A stretch of DNA of 64,000 nucleotides from Risungbinella massiliensis. GTDB taxonomy: Bacteria; Bacillota; Bacilli; Thermoactinomycetales; Thermoactinomycetaceae. The position numbers and the translations under genes are program-made. Position 1 is the stretch's first letter. Each line of letters opens with the position of its first letter. Positions 47,157 through 55,505 of this stretch are shown here, piece after piece. Where the stretch lies: positions 2,053,516 through 2,117,515 of the forward strand of contig NZ_LN812102.1 of the NCBI RefSeq assembly GCF_000942395.1, read 5' to 3'. The notes under the pieces are model-generated. The model made no database searches, was not told where the DNA came from, and saw only the letters and a program-made list of their open reading frames with translations.

Positions 47157-49337
47157 ATGTTATCTCGTAGTAAAAAGAAAAATCGTAAGTGGCATATTGC
47201 TAATTGGTCTGGTTTTCGAGACCTACAAGTATTATGGCAACAAAAGAATATGCGACTATCCCTATTGGGGGTATTGATTATCCCACTCGTCTATAGCTGT
47301 ATCTATCTCTGGGCTTTCTATGACCCATATGAAAATGTACAACACCTCCCAGTGGCTTTCGTCAATGAAGACCGTGGAGCCCTACTGGATGGAGAGAGTG
47401 TGAACGTAGGACAAGAGCTAGTAGAAGAGTTAGAGAACAATAACAAAGTAAAATGGGAATTTGTCACAAGAGAGGAGATGGAACGAGGATTTCGAGAAGG
47501 ACATTATTTTCTAGGAGTCGTCGTGCCCTCCGATCTCTCTGAACGAGTCACCACAGTAGATAGTCAAAAACCAGTTGCGGGACAATTGGAATACCGCTAT
47601 GACGAAGGACAGAACTATTTGTCTGGCAAAATCGGGGCATCGATGATTCGGAGTCTCGAACAAGAACTAGATCAAAAACTAACCAAAGAATTTGTGGCTA
47701 AAATCTTAGATAACATTGAAGAGTCGACCAATGATTTAGAGAAAGCGGCGGATGGTTCTCGGACTCTATCGGATGGTACTGCAAAAGCAAAAGATGGGAG
47801 CCATCAAATTTATGATGGTTCGATTCAATTAGAAGCTGGCGCACAGAAACTATACCAAGGGAATCAAGAGCTCAATAAAGGAATTGGGCAGTTACGTAAC
47901 GGATTGGTTCAACTTGATCAAGGAATCCGTCAGTTAGAAAATGGAGCGCATCAAATTGATGGGCAGTTACAGCCTAAAATCAATAAAGTGCTAGAGATCC
48001 AACGGAAAATCCACGACATCAATCGGAGAATCCAAGAGCTGACCAAACAACCTATACCTAGTACGGGAAATCTGCCCAGTGAGTTGGATACTGCTCAAAC
48101 CAGACTACGTAACGCTACACAACAAAAAGAGAAGGCTGAAAATGCGCTTGAAAAGCTACTGTTGACTCATCCAGAGCTAAAAAATGACGCTGCAGTAGGG
48201 GAAATGCGTACAGCAATAACATCCGCAGCAAGAGAGCAGAATGAAGCATCGAATTCGCTAGAGAAGATCCAAACGCGAATCGCCGAGATTCAGAAAGCAA
48301 TTCAAGAAATTCGAAATTGGCGTGGATGGCTGTCAGAGACTTCTCAGCAAATAACCGATAGTGTAGATCAGCAAGTCGACCAAGTGGTGAAACTGGGAGA
48401 TGGGATTCACCAGATCGCAGGTGGTCTCACTCAAGTGGAACAAAACCAACAAAAACTGATCACAGGTGCTACCAAACTGGCAGAAGGTAGTCAGAAACTG
48501 GTAAAGAACTTCCCGACCTTAGTAACGGGACTCGGAGATTTAAGTCAAGGGTCGAAAGAGCTGCAAGATGGACTGGGACAAATCCAAGATGGTCAGCGAG
48601 AATTAGCGGATAAACTATCAGAGGGTGTACAGGAGTCCCGAGAATCTTTGCAAGGAAAAGAGCAAAAAGAAGAAGTGATCTCGAATCCAGTGCGGGTACA
48701 AGAACAGAACAACCATAAAGTATCCAACTATGCTTCTGGTTTTGCACCATACTTTATCTCGTTATCCCTCTGGGTTGGTAGCATGATTCTCTTTACCATC
48801 TTAGATATATTCCAATTCTCTGATCGCCTTGGAAACAAAACGCTGTCGATCTTGCCGATTGCGCTGATCGGGTTCCTGCAAGCAATCATCTGTACCGTTG
48901 CTTTGACAGAAGGTCTGGGAATTGATGTCCAACTTACTGCTTGGCTCTATCCATTTACGATTCTCATCTCTCTGTGTTTCTTGCTTATCAACCAACTATT
49001 GGTTGTATACATGGGGAATGTAGGGCGTTTCCTAGCAATTGTGATCTTGATGTTCCAGTTGGCTTCAAGTGGGGGAACCTACCCAACACAATTGCTTCCA
49101 GATGCTGTTCAGGCAATTGCTCCATATCTCCCAATGACGTACACCGTTCATGGGCTTAGAGCTATCTTATCAAATGGGAATACGGAAGCCTTACTCGGAG
49201 ACATACAGGTATTGCTACTATTTGTATTAGGATGCTATCTCTTTATTAACATGAAAAAATGGATTGGCGCTTGGAAAATAAGTAACATGCACAAACAGCA
49301 AAGTCAGTTGAATAGATTGGACCTTGTGAATAGGTAA
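47157..49337 (+). CDS. YhgE/Pip-family ABC-2-like membrane protein
   Basis: 726 residues. One membrane helix near the N-terminus (about 35-55, GVLIIPLVYSCIYLWAF), the PVAFVNEDRGA block characteristic of YhgE/Pip, a long external region (about 60-520) with heptad and DG-type repeats (LSDGTAKAKDGS, LRNGLVQLDQG, LENGAHQIDG) forming coiled coils, then five C-terminal helices like ABC-2 permeases. Families of this kind include phage-infection proteins and efflux or secretion accessory factors; ligand unknown. AGGAGGTG precedes the ATG. Confidence 0.88.
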   Translation: MLSRSKKKNRKWHIANWSGFRDLQVLWQQKNMRLSLLGVLIIPLVYSCIYLWAFYDPYENVQHLPVAFVNEDRGALLDGESVNVGQELVEELENNNKVKWEFVTREEMERGFREGHYFLGVVVPSDLSERVTTVDSQKPVAGQLEYRYDEGQNYLSGKIGASMIRSLEQELDQKLTKEFVAKILDNIEESTNDLEKAADGSRTLSDGTAKAKDGSHQIYDGSIQLEAGAQKLYQGNQELNKGIGQLRNGLVQLDQGIRQLENGAHQIDGQLQPKINKVLEIQRKIHDINRRIQELTKQPIPSTGNLPSELDTAQTRLRNATQQKEKAENALEKLLLTHPELKNDAAVGEMRTAITSAAREQNEASNSLEKIQTRIAEIQKAIQEIRNWRGWLSETSQQITDSVDQQVDQVVKLGDGIHQIAGGLTQVEQNQQKLITGATKLAEGSQKLVKNFPTLVTGLGDLSQGSKELQDGLGQIQDGQRELADKLSEGVQESRESLQGKEQKEEVISNPVRVQEQNNHKVSNYASGFAPYFISLSLWVGSMILFTILDIFQFSDRLGNKTLSILPIALIGFLQAIICTVALTEGLGIDVQLTAWLYPFTILISLCFLLINQLLVVYMGNVGRFLAIVILMFQLASSGGTYPTQLLPDAVQAIAPYLPMTYTVHGLRAILSNGNTEALLGDIQVLLLFVLGCYLFINMKKWIGAWKISNMHKQQSQLNRLDLVNR

Positions 49338-49643
49338 AAGATACTAGTGGCAAACATCTCTTATAGGAAGAGTGTTTGCCGCTTTTTTGCATGGAGGGAA
49401 CAATCTTTGTGATATTATTTGTTTAATAGAAAAATGAACAACCGTTAAAAAGTTTAGCTCCTAGAATCAAATCAAAAGTAAAACGTAAGCAGAATTACGC
49501 ACCAAATAAGCGATGGAAATTAAGTTGGCTAAGATAAGGTAGGTCTTGATCAATAAAAACCCCTTAAAACTAATTATGAAGGGATTTCCCCTGCTTCCTT
49601 GTAGAATCAGCAAAAATATAAAACAGTTTATGAGGGATAATTC
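49338..49643. other. Gene-free region after yhgE-like gene
   Basis: Holds the terminator GGCAAACA...TGTTTGCC-GC-TTTTTT (49349-49388), then AT-rich sequence. A leftward terminator-like hairpin (AAATCCCTT...AAGGGGTTTTT, 49558-49590) faces the small gene at 49644. No other feature seen. Confidence 0.6.
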
Positions 49644-49892
49644 ATGAAAATAAAAGATTTGCTGTTTGCAGTTACAATCTCAATATTCGGTTATTTCTTT
49701 GTTTATTCTGAATCTGCTCCACTATGGAGTGCATCCATAGTTAGTGTCCTTTTGATTCTAGGTGGTATTTTCCATTGGTGGAACTATTTTTTTATGGCAG
49801 AGAAAAGAGAAGAAAAGAAAGCATCTTTAAAGGACGCAATAATTTTTACTGTTTTTGGATTGTTCATATTAATTGACAAGTTCCTTGTATGA
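49644..49892 (+). CDS. Small two-helix membrane protein, function unknown
   Basis: 82 residues. Two or three hydrophobic helices (DLLFAVTISIFGYFFVY, ASIVSVLLILGGIFHWWNYFF, AIIFTVFGLFILIDKFLV) separated by a charged stretch EKREEKKASLKD. The ATG at 49644 follows GAGGGATAATTC. No family recognised. It lies between the yhgE-like gene and the zinc importer with no clear link to either. Confidence 0.55.
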   Translation: MKIKDLLFAVTISIFGYFFVYSESAPLWSASIVSVLLILGGIFHWWNYFFMAEKREEKKASLKDAIIFTVFGLFILIDKFLV

Positions 49893-49980
49893 GTAATAGG
49901 AAGTTTACTTGGTAGAAGAGACCGGAATTTACTTCGTCCAAAATGAAGGTGGTTAGTTATGGAATGGACTTTATTATATC

Positions 49981-50027
49981 AAACCGTAATTTTTACGATT
50001 TACAAAACGTAATCCTTCCGATATAAT
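49981..50027 (+). promoter_or_regulatory. Zur box and promoter of the zinc importer
   Basis: AAACCGTAATTTTTACGATTT (21 bases, 49981-50001) closely follows the Bacillus Zur box AAATCGTAATnATTACGATTT in its inverted arms. It overlaps the -35 TTTACA (49999-50004); -10 TATAAT is at 50022-50027, spacing 17. Zinc-bound Zur should block RNA polymerase here. Confidence 0.85.
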
Positions 50028-50078
50028 GACAATGTAGCAACAATATGAACGGTTACATTTTATAGGAGGAACATATAA

Positions 50079-51080
50079 ATGAAACGAAATTGGAAAAAGA
50101 TCGGATTATCTGCTCTTTCTCTTGGTTTGGCGCTTTTTCTAACTGCATGTGGGACAAATGAAGAGGCGAAGAAAGAAGCAAAAACAAAGACAGAAAAAGT
50201 ATCTATCTATACATCTACTTATGCGCTAGAGGATTTTGCTAAGAAAATCGGAGGCACTCATGTAGAGGTAACAAATCTAGTGCCAGTCGGAGTAGAGCCA
50301 CACGACTTTGAGCCCTCTGCAAAAGAGATCGCCCAACTAAATGAATCGGATATCTTTCTCTATAATGGTGCTGGTTTGGAGACATGGGTAGACAAAACAT
50401 TATCCAGCTTAGACAAAAACAAAACCAAAGTGATCAATACAACAGATCAGTTGAGCCTATTAAAGGTTGCCGAGGAAGAAGAGCATGGTCATGGCCATGA
50501 GCACGAGCATGAAGAGGAAGCCAAAAAAGAAGACGATCATGATCATGGCGAATTTGATCCGCATGTATGGTTAGACCCTACTTTGGCAAATCAACAAGCG
50601 ATGAAAATTCGGGATGCACTTATTCAACAAGATCCTGCTCATAAAGCTGATTATGAGAAGAACTTTGCTACGTTGGAGGCCAATTTCAATCAATTGGATC
50701 AGGAGTTCCAAGAGATGGTGAAAAAGGCCCCTAAAAAAGAGTTTGTGACCTCTCATGCCGCTTTTCAGTATTTGGCAAAGCGCTATGGTTTAGAGCAAGT
50801 AGCGATTTCTGGAATCTCTCCTCAAGATGAACCATCTCCTGCCGAACTAAAAGAGATAGTGGAAATGGCAAGAGAACATGGAGTAAAGTATATTATGTTT
50901 GAAACTTTGGTAAGCTCCAAGATAGCAGATGTTGTCCGAAACGAAGTGAAAGCGGAAGCTCTTACACTAAACCCCGTGGAAGGACTAACGAAGGAGGAAC
51001 AAGCCCAAGGTGCAGATTATTTCTCTGTGATGAGAAAAAATAAAGAGAATCTAGCAAAAGCTCTGGGCGTCACGCAATGA
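50079..51080 (+). CDS. znuA: Zinc ABC transporter substrate-binding lipoprotein (ZnuA/AdcA type)
   Basis: 333 residues. Lipobox LFLTAC, cluster A-I fold: VSIYTSTYALEDFAKKIGG, PVGVEPHDFEPSAKEIAQL with the first zinc histidine, a histidine- and acid-rich loop (about 137-160, HGHGHEHEHEEE...DDHDHG), DPHVWLDP, FVTSHAAFQYLAKRYG. The His-rich loop is the zinc-gathering insertion of ZnuA/AdcA proteins. First gene of the Zur-controlled operon; its end overlaps znuC by four bases. Confidence 0.95.
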   Translation: MKRNWKKIGLSALSLGLALFLTACGTNEEAKKEAKTKTEKVSIYTSTYALEDFAKKIGGTHVEVTNLVPVGVEPHDFEPSAKEIAQLNESDIFLYNGAGLETWVDKTLSSLDKNKTKVINTTDQLSLLKVAEEEEHGHGHEHEHEEEAKKEDDHDHGEFDPHVWLDPTLANQQAMKIRDALIQQDPAHKADYEKNFATLEANFNQLDQEFQEMVKKAPKKEFVTSHAAFQYLAKRYGLEQVAISGISPQDEPSPAELKEIVEMAREHGVKYIMFETLVSSKIADVVRNEVKAEALTLNPVEGLTKEEQAQGADYFSVMRKNKENLAKALGVTQ

Positions 51081-51829
51081 GTAACATAATCGAAGTAAAC
51101 AACGTCAGTTTCTCTTACGATAATCAAAAAGTACTAGACCAAGTGAACCTCACCCTGAACAAGGGTGAGTTTTTGGGTATCCTCGGACCGAATGGCTCTG
51201 GTAAATCGACCTTGATGAAATTAATCCTGGGCTTATTGAAACCAGATGAGGGTTCTATTCAGATTTTTGAAACCCCTGTAAATCAGTGGAAAAAGCGCTA
51301 TCGCCTCGGATATGTATCCCAAAAATCCAACAGCTTTGACTCGGGCTTTCCGGCTACGGTAAGAGAAGTAGTTACTTCCGGACTGGTTGGAAAGAAAGGG
51401 CTGTTTCGTCGATATAACAAACAAGACCGACAACGGGTAGAAAAAGCACTTGATATTGTGGGAATTGCGGATCTTGCCAATCGGAATATCGGCAAACTTT
51501 CTGGAGGGCAACAACAACGCGCTTTTATTGCGAGAGCCTTGGTCACGGATCCAGAGCTTCTCATTTTGGATGAGCCAACAGTAGGGATTGATGCCAAGTC
51601 GACAGCTAGTTTTTATCAGCTGCTAGCCGACCTTCACCAACAAAAGGACCTTTCTCTTATCTTGGTAACGCATGATATCGGTGTGGTATCTTCTACGGTA
51701 GATCGAGTAGCTTGTCTCAATCGAAAGTTACATTTTCACGGCTCTTCCCAAGAGTTTTCAGAGAATCAAAAAGAGATTCTAACTAAAATGTACGGAACCG
51801 AGATCCAGTTGGTTCACCATCATCATTAG
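51077..51829 (+). CDS. znuC: Zinc ABC transporter ATP-binding protein (ZnuC/AdcC type)
   Basis: 250 residues. Walker A GPNGSGKST, signature LSGGQQQRAFIARAL, Walker B LLILDEPTVGID, switch THDIGV. Ends in four histidines (LVHHHH), which may bind metal. Overlaps znuA, 19 bases before znuB. Confidence 0.95.
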   Translation: MSNIIEVNNVSFSYDNQKVLDQVNLTLNKGEFLGILGPNGSGKSTLMKLILGLLKPDEGSIQIFETPVNQWKKRYRLGYVSQKSNSFDSGFPATVREVVTSGLVGKKGLFRRYNKQDRQRVEKALDIVGIADLANRNIGKLSGGQQQRAFIARALVTDPELLILDEPTVGIDAKSTASFYQLLADLHQQKDLSLILVTHDIGVVSSTVDRVACLNRKLHFHGSSQEFSENQKEILTKMYGTEIQLVHHHH

Positions 51830-51848
51830 AAAGCGAGGTGATTGGTAG

Positions 51849-52703
51849 ATGTCCTTTATTGAGGATTTAACTAAATATGAGTTTCTTCAGAATGCACTCC
51901 TGGCAGGCGTACTGATTGGACTCGTTGCACCGCTGATCGGAGTCTATTTAGTAGTTCGCCGTCTTTCGCTTATAGCAGATGCACTCTCTCATGTTGGATT
52001 GTCTGGTGTTGCGGCGGGTTTACTCCTACAAAAAGAAGTTTCTGCCCTTGCTAGTCTATCTCCTATCTATACAGGAATGGGATTTTCTGTGGTAGGAGCT
52101 TTATTTGTAGAACGAATTCGCAAGCTATACCAATCTTATCAAGAGTTGGCTATTCCCATTCTGCTCTCAACTGGAACAGGCTTGGGGGTAGTTTTGATTA
52201 GTGTAGCAGACGGATTTAATGTAGATATAGCTGGATATCTGTTTGGAAATATCTTAGCAGTTCGTACCGAAGAGATTCAGTTAATCGCAGTAGTAGCTGT
52301 ACTTGTATTTCTTTTTCTCATTTTTTTCTATAAAGAGATGTTTGCTCTTTCGTTTGATGAAGAACATGCAGTTCTATCTGGAGTGCCTAGAAGATGGATC
52401 AATTTTCTTTTTCTTGTACTAGTGGCGCTGGTAGTTTCTGCTGCGATACGAGTAGTGGGAGTTTTACTTGTTTCTGCATTGATTACCTTACCTGCTGCTG
52501 CAAGCCTTCAGATTGGTAACAGCTTTAGGCAAGTATTAGGTTGGTCTGTGTTATATGCTCAAATATCAGTCTTAGCAGGACTTTTAGCAGCGTATTATTT
52601 TGACTTTGCTTCGGGTGGAGCGATCGTTCTTGTTTCGGTGATGATATTGTTGATAAATGTTTTCGTGAAACAAGTGAGGCGAAGAGTTCGTTCTACTAGT
52701 TAG
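51849..52703 (+). CDS. znuB: Zinc ABC transporter permease (ZnuB/AdcB type)
   Basis: 284 residues, eight to nine membrane helices of the ABC-3 family. Family blocks: LIGVYLVVRRLSLIADALSH, GLLVSALITLPAAASLQIG-like segment, and the basic end. AAAGCGAGGTG precedes the ATG. Followed at 54 bases by the zur gene. Confidence 0.95.
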   Translation: MSFIEDLTKYEFLQNALLAGVLIGLVAPLIGVYLVVRRLSLIADALSHVGLSGVAAGLLLQKEVSALASLSPIYTGMGFSVVGALFVERIRKLYQSYQELAIPILLSTGTGLGVVLISVADGFNVDIAGYLFGNILAVRTEEIQLIAVVAVLVFLFLIFFYKEMFALSFDEEHAVLSGVPRRWINFLFLVLVALVVSAAIRVVGVLLVSALITLPAAASLQIGNSFRQVLGWSVLYAQISVLAGLLAAYYFDFASGGAIVLVSVMILLINVFVKQVRRRVRSTS

Positions 52704-52757
52704 AAGGCCCTAAAAAGGTTTAAAATAGAGTGAGGAACATGGTGAGGAGCGGTATGT

Positions 52758-53171
52758 ATGGATCTACAAGCAGCACTCGATCGCTTGAAAGACAAAGGAT
52801 ATAAGTATACAGGTAAGCGTGAGCTGATGGTGGAGATCTTTCGTCGCGAGGGTAGGTATCTTAGTGCAAAAGAAGTTTTGGATTACATGCAAGAAGAATA
52901 TCCTACACTTAGCTTCGATACCGTTTATCGCAATCTCTCTCTATTCGAAGAACTAGATATTGTTGAAGCGACCGAATGGGACGGAGAGAGACGGTATCGT
53001 TTTCATTGCGGAGGAAATGATCACCATCATCACCTGATCTGTACGGACTGTGGGAAGACCAGAACCATCGATATCTGTCCAATGAATGCGATTTTAGGCA
53101 AACCAGAAAAGTTTGAGATAACGGGACATAAGTTTGAGATCTATGGTAAGTGTGAACATTGCCAAGTGTAA
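52758..53171 (+). CDS. zur: Fur-family zinc regulator Zur
   Basis: 137 residues. Winged helix with LSFDTVYRNLSLFEELDIV, metal cluster NDHHHHLICTDCGKT and the second structural pair CEHC at the C-terminus. The position after znuABC and the Zur box in front of that operon indicate the zinc-sensing member of the family (not Fur or PerR). Representing its own operon gives negative feedback. Confidence 0.92.
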   Translation: MDLQAALDRLKDKGYKYTGKRELMVEIFRREGRYLSAKEVLDYMQEEYPTLSFDTVYRNLSLFEELDIVEATEWDGERRYRFHCGGNDHHHHLICTDCGKTRTIDICPMNAILGKPEKFEITGHKFEIYGKCEHCQV

Positions 53172-53231
53172 TGAGAGACATTTAGATGTTTTGTTTTGGA
53201 TACTTATCAGTCGCATATAAGATAACTTGAA

Positions 53232-53272
53232 GACCCTGAGTAACTAGTGCTAATAGTTACTTGGGGTTTTGT
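53232..53272 (+). terminator. znuABC-zur terminator
   Basis: ACCC-TG-AGTAACTA, loop, TAGTTACT-TG-GGGT then TTTG and T6. Confidence 0.75.
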
Positions 53273-53320
53273 TTTTTGGAAAAGTTTTTTAAAAAAAGCT
53301 TGCAATAAACCTATTTATTA

Positions 53321-53344
53321 GTGTATTAATTATATAGTACACTA
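53321..53344 (+). promoter_or_regulatory. YtrA-type operator
   Basis: AGTGTA (53321-53326), 12 bases, TACACT (53339-53344), the inverted repeat used by YtrA-subfamily GntR repressors. It overlaps a plausible -10 (TATTAA) fed by a -35 TTGCAA at 53301. Confidence 0.75.
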
Positions 53345-53369
53345 GTTAATGAAGGTGGTGAGTGTGTAT

Positions 53370-53753
53370 ATGATGAAGTCATTTTCCAGTGCCCAGCCTA
53401 TCTATTTACAGATCATCGATGAGTTCAAGCGTAAAATCTGTAAAGGAGAGTTACAGCCGGGTGATAAATTGCCAGCTGTAAGAGAGGCGGCTGCAGAGCT
53501 GGAAGTAAATCCAAATACAGTGCAAAGAGCATATGCAGAATTGGAACGGGCTATGATTGTGGAAAAAAAGAGAGGGCAGGGATCATTTGTCACAATGGAA
53601 AAAAAGGTGATTGAGGAACTGAGAGCGCATATGGCGTTAGAACAAGTAAATCGTTTTTATGAATCGATGGTTCAACTAGGTTTTTCAGGACATGAGATTG
53701 TGACGCGAGTGCAGGAAAAACAGGTGGAAATGGAGGGGGAACGCAATGAGTAA
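53370..53753 (+). CDS. ytrA: GntR-family regulator, YtrA subfamily
   Basis: 127 residues from ATG 53370 (MMKSFSSAQPIYLQ), GGTGGTGAG eight bases upstream. Winged helix: GELQPGDKLPAVREAAAELEVNPNTVQRAYAEL, short C-terminal dimerisation tail, exactly the YtrA pattern of small GntR regulators linked to ABC transporters. Overlaps the ABC ATPase gene by eight bases. In B. subtilis YtrA responds to cell-wall antibiotics; whether this one does is unknown. Confidence 0.88.
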   Translation: MMKSFSSAQPIYLQIIDEFKRKICKGELQPGDKLPAVREAAAELEVNPNTVQRAYAELERAMIVEKKRGQGSFVTMEKKVIEELRAHMALEQVNRFYESMVQLGFSGHEIVTRVQEKQVEMEGERNE

Positions 53754-54450
53754 CTTTGTTGCAGAGTTGAACGGGGTAACGAAGAGCTACAAGTTTTGGA
53801 ATAAGGCGATTGAAGATCAATCTTTCCAAATTCCATATAGTGGAATGGTTGGTTTGATTGGCTCTAATGCAAGTGGAAAAACAACTTTATTACACCTTTT
53901 AGCCGGATTAACAAAGCCGAGTAAAGGAGAGGTATACGTCGCCGGACAAAAGATGGATTATAAAAATTTACATCAAGTAGCTTTTTTTGCTGCAGAATAT
54001 CCATTTTATCCATTCATGACGATCGAAGAGACCCTCCGATATGCGAATGGAATTTATCCGGACTTTTCTTATGAGAAAGCGGAGCAGATGAGAAAAGATC
54101 TTGGATGGAATCCTAGTTTTCGAGTAAAAGACCTATCTCGTGGTAACAAAGAATTATTAAAAGTATTGATTGGATTATGTAGAAGAGTACCTTTGCTTTT
54201 ATTTGATGAACCTCTGTCAGGGCTTGACCCAATAGCTAGGAAACATATTATGAAATTGTTTGCCAAGTATGCTGAAGTAGAAGAACAAACGATCATTTTA
54301 AGTTATCATGAGTTGTATGAGATAGATTCCTATTTAGATTATGTAATTGTTCTGAAAAACGGGAGAGTAGAGAAGACAGGATGGGTGGAAGATATCCGTG
54401 AAGAGGAAGGGAAAGGACTAATGGATATCCTGATGGAGGTGGCACAATGA
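53746..54450 (+). CDS. ABC transporter ATP-binding protein (YtrB/BcrA-like)
   Basis: 234 residues. Walker A GSNASGKTT, Walker B LLLFDEPLSGLD. The signature is degenerate: KDLSRGNKELLKVLIGL instead of LSGGQ, as in YtrB-like ATPases. The switch histidine is in ILSYHELYEID. Paired with the permease gene that overlaps by four bases. Confidence 0.88.
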   Translation: MSNFVAELNGVTKSYKFWNKAIEDQSFQIPYSGMVGLIGSNASGKTTLLHLLAGLTKPSKGEVYVAGQKMDYKNLHQVAFFAAEYPFYPFMTIEETLRYANGIYPDFSYEKAEQMRKDLGWNPSFRVKDLSRGNKELLKVLIGLCRRVPLLLFDEPLSGLDPIARKHIMKLFAKYAEVEEQTIILSYHELYEIDSYLDYVIVLKNGRVEKTGWVEDIREEEGKGLMDILMEVAQ

Positions 54451-55220
54451 GCGGTTTAGGTGTGATGATCAAAAAAGATCTAAGAATGATGAGAACGTCC
54501 TTTTTGCTATCGTTATGTTATGTAATAGCAGTTAGTATTGGATTTCTACTATTTCAGATGAATGTAATGATAGTAGTAGCACAATTCTCTGTATTCCTTG
54601 CTATTTTTTGTGTAGGAATTACCGCTTACCGTATGATATCAAAAGAATTTGACTACGGGTCTGCTACCCATTGGCTAACGATCCCTTCACGTTGGAAAGT
54701 ACTCCTTAGTAAGTATTTGGCATTAGCTATTTTGATTCTAGTTGTACTAAGTGTTTCCTATTTAATGAACTTGGCGATCTTCTCCTACTTTTTAGAGATC
54801 CCGGAAACATGGCTTGCTAAGTATGAATTATCTTTACATGGTTTTCAGCAAATATATTTGGATTATGGGTTGGTCAGTTATTTACAGAACTATGTATATT
54901 TTATATTTATTGGGTCATGTACAATTTTGTTGGCAGTAATTTTTTCAGCCTCTAGAAAAAAAGTTCTTCCTTTGGTATTATTGATTAGCTGGGCAACCAT
55001 AGAGTCTTTTGTATTATCACCCTTTTTAGAGTCGATACTGAACTTTTTACCATTGGTTCCAGAACCTCTTTCGGAACAGGGGAAACTAGGAGAAGTAATT
55101 GCTTATTGGCTTGTATCTACGGAGTTTACTTTGGGACACCATATATATTTCTTGTTTTCGTTAGGGATTATGATTTTATTTACTGGCTGGGTATTAAATC
55201 GGTTTTCAGAAGTAAAATAG
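54447..55220 (+). CDS. ABC-2-type transporter permease
   Basis: 257 residues with six predicted helices. Partner of the preceding ATPase, overlapping start (ATGA). Composition is strongly hydrophobic, with long external loop between helices three and four (EIPETWLAKYELSLHGFQQIY). No closer family call possible. Confidence 0.8.
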   Translation: MSGLGVMIKKDLRMMRTSFLLSLCYVIAVSIGFLLFQMNVMIVVAQFSVFLAIFCVGITAYRMISKEFDYGSATHWLTIPSRWKVLLSKYLALAILILVVLSVSYLMNLAIFSYFLEIPETWLAKYELSLHGFQQIYLDYGLVSYLQNYVYFIFIGSCTILLAVIFSASRKKVLPLVLLISWATIESFVLSPFLESILNFLPLVPEPLSEQGKLGEVIAYWLVSTEFTLGHHIYFLFSLGIMILFTGWVLNRFSEVK

Positions 55221-55245
55221 TAGAAAAAACAGAACATTAGATACG

Positions 55246-55282
55246 ATAAAATAATCCCATGTAATCTTGGAAGAGAAGATTG
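55246..55282 (+). terminator. ytr-like operon terminator
   Basis: AATCCCA-T-GTAATCTT...AAGATTGCG-TGGGATT then TTGATT. About 220 AT-rich bases follow before tldD with no gene seen. Confidence 0.7.
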
Positions 55283-55505
55283 CGTGGGATTTTGATTTGA
55301 CTGATTTACTCAATCGTTAGGTTAGCTAGTTACTTCCTTTCTTCTAAAAAAGTAATAAAAGAGTTTATTTTAGGATGTATATTACCAAAAATAAATAAAG
55401 TTCTGGTTATATAGAATGAAAAATGTGAAATTTTTGTCTTTTAGGAAGGTTATTTTCATTATTTAGCAAATTAGATGGATATTCTTGTGGTATCAGGAGG
55501 GCGCA

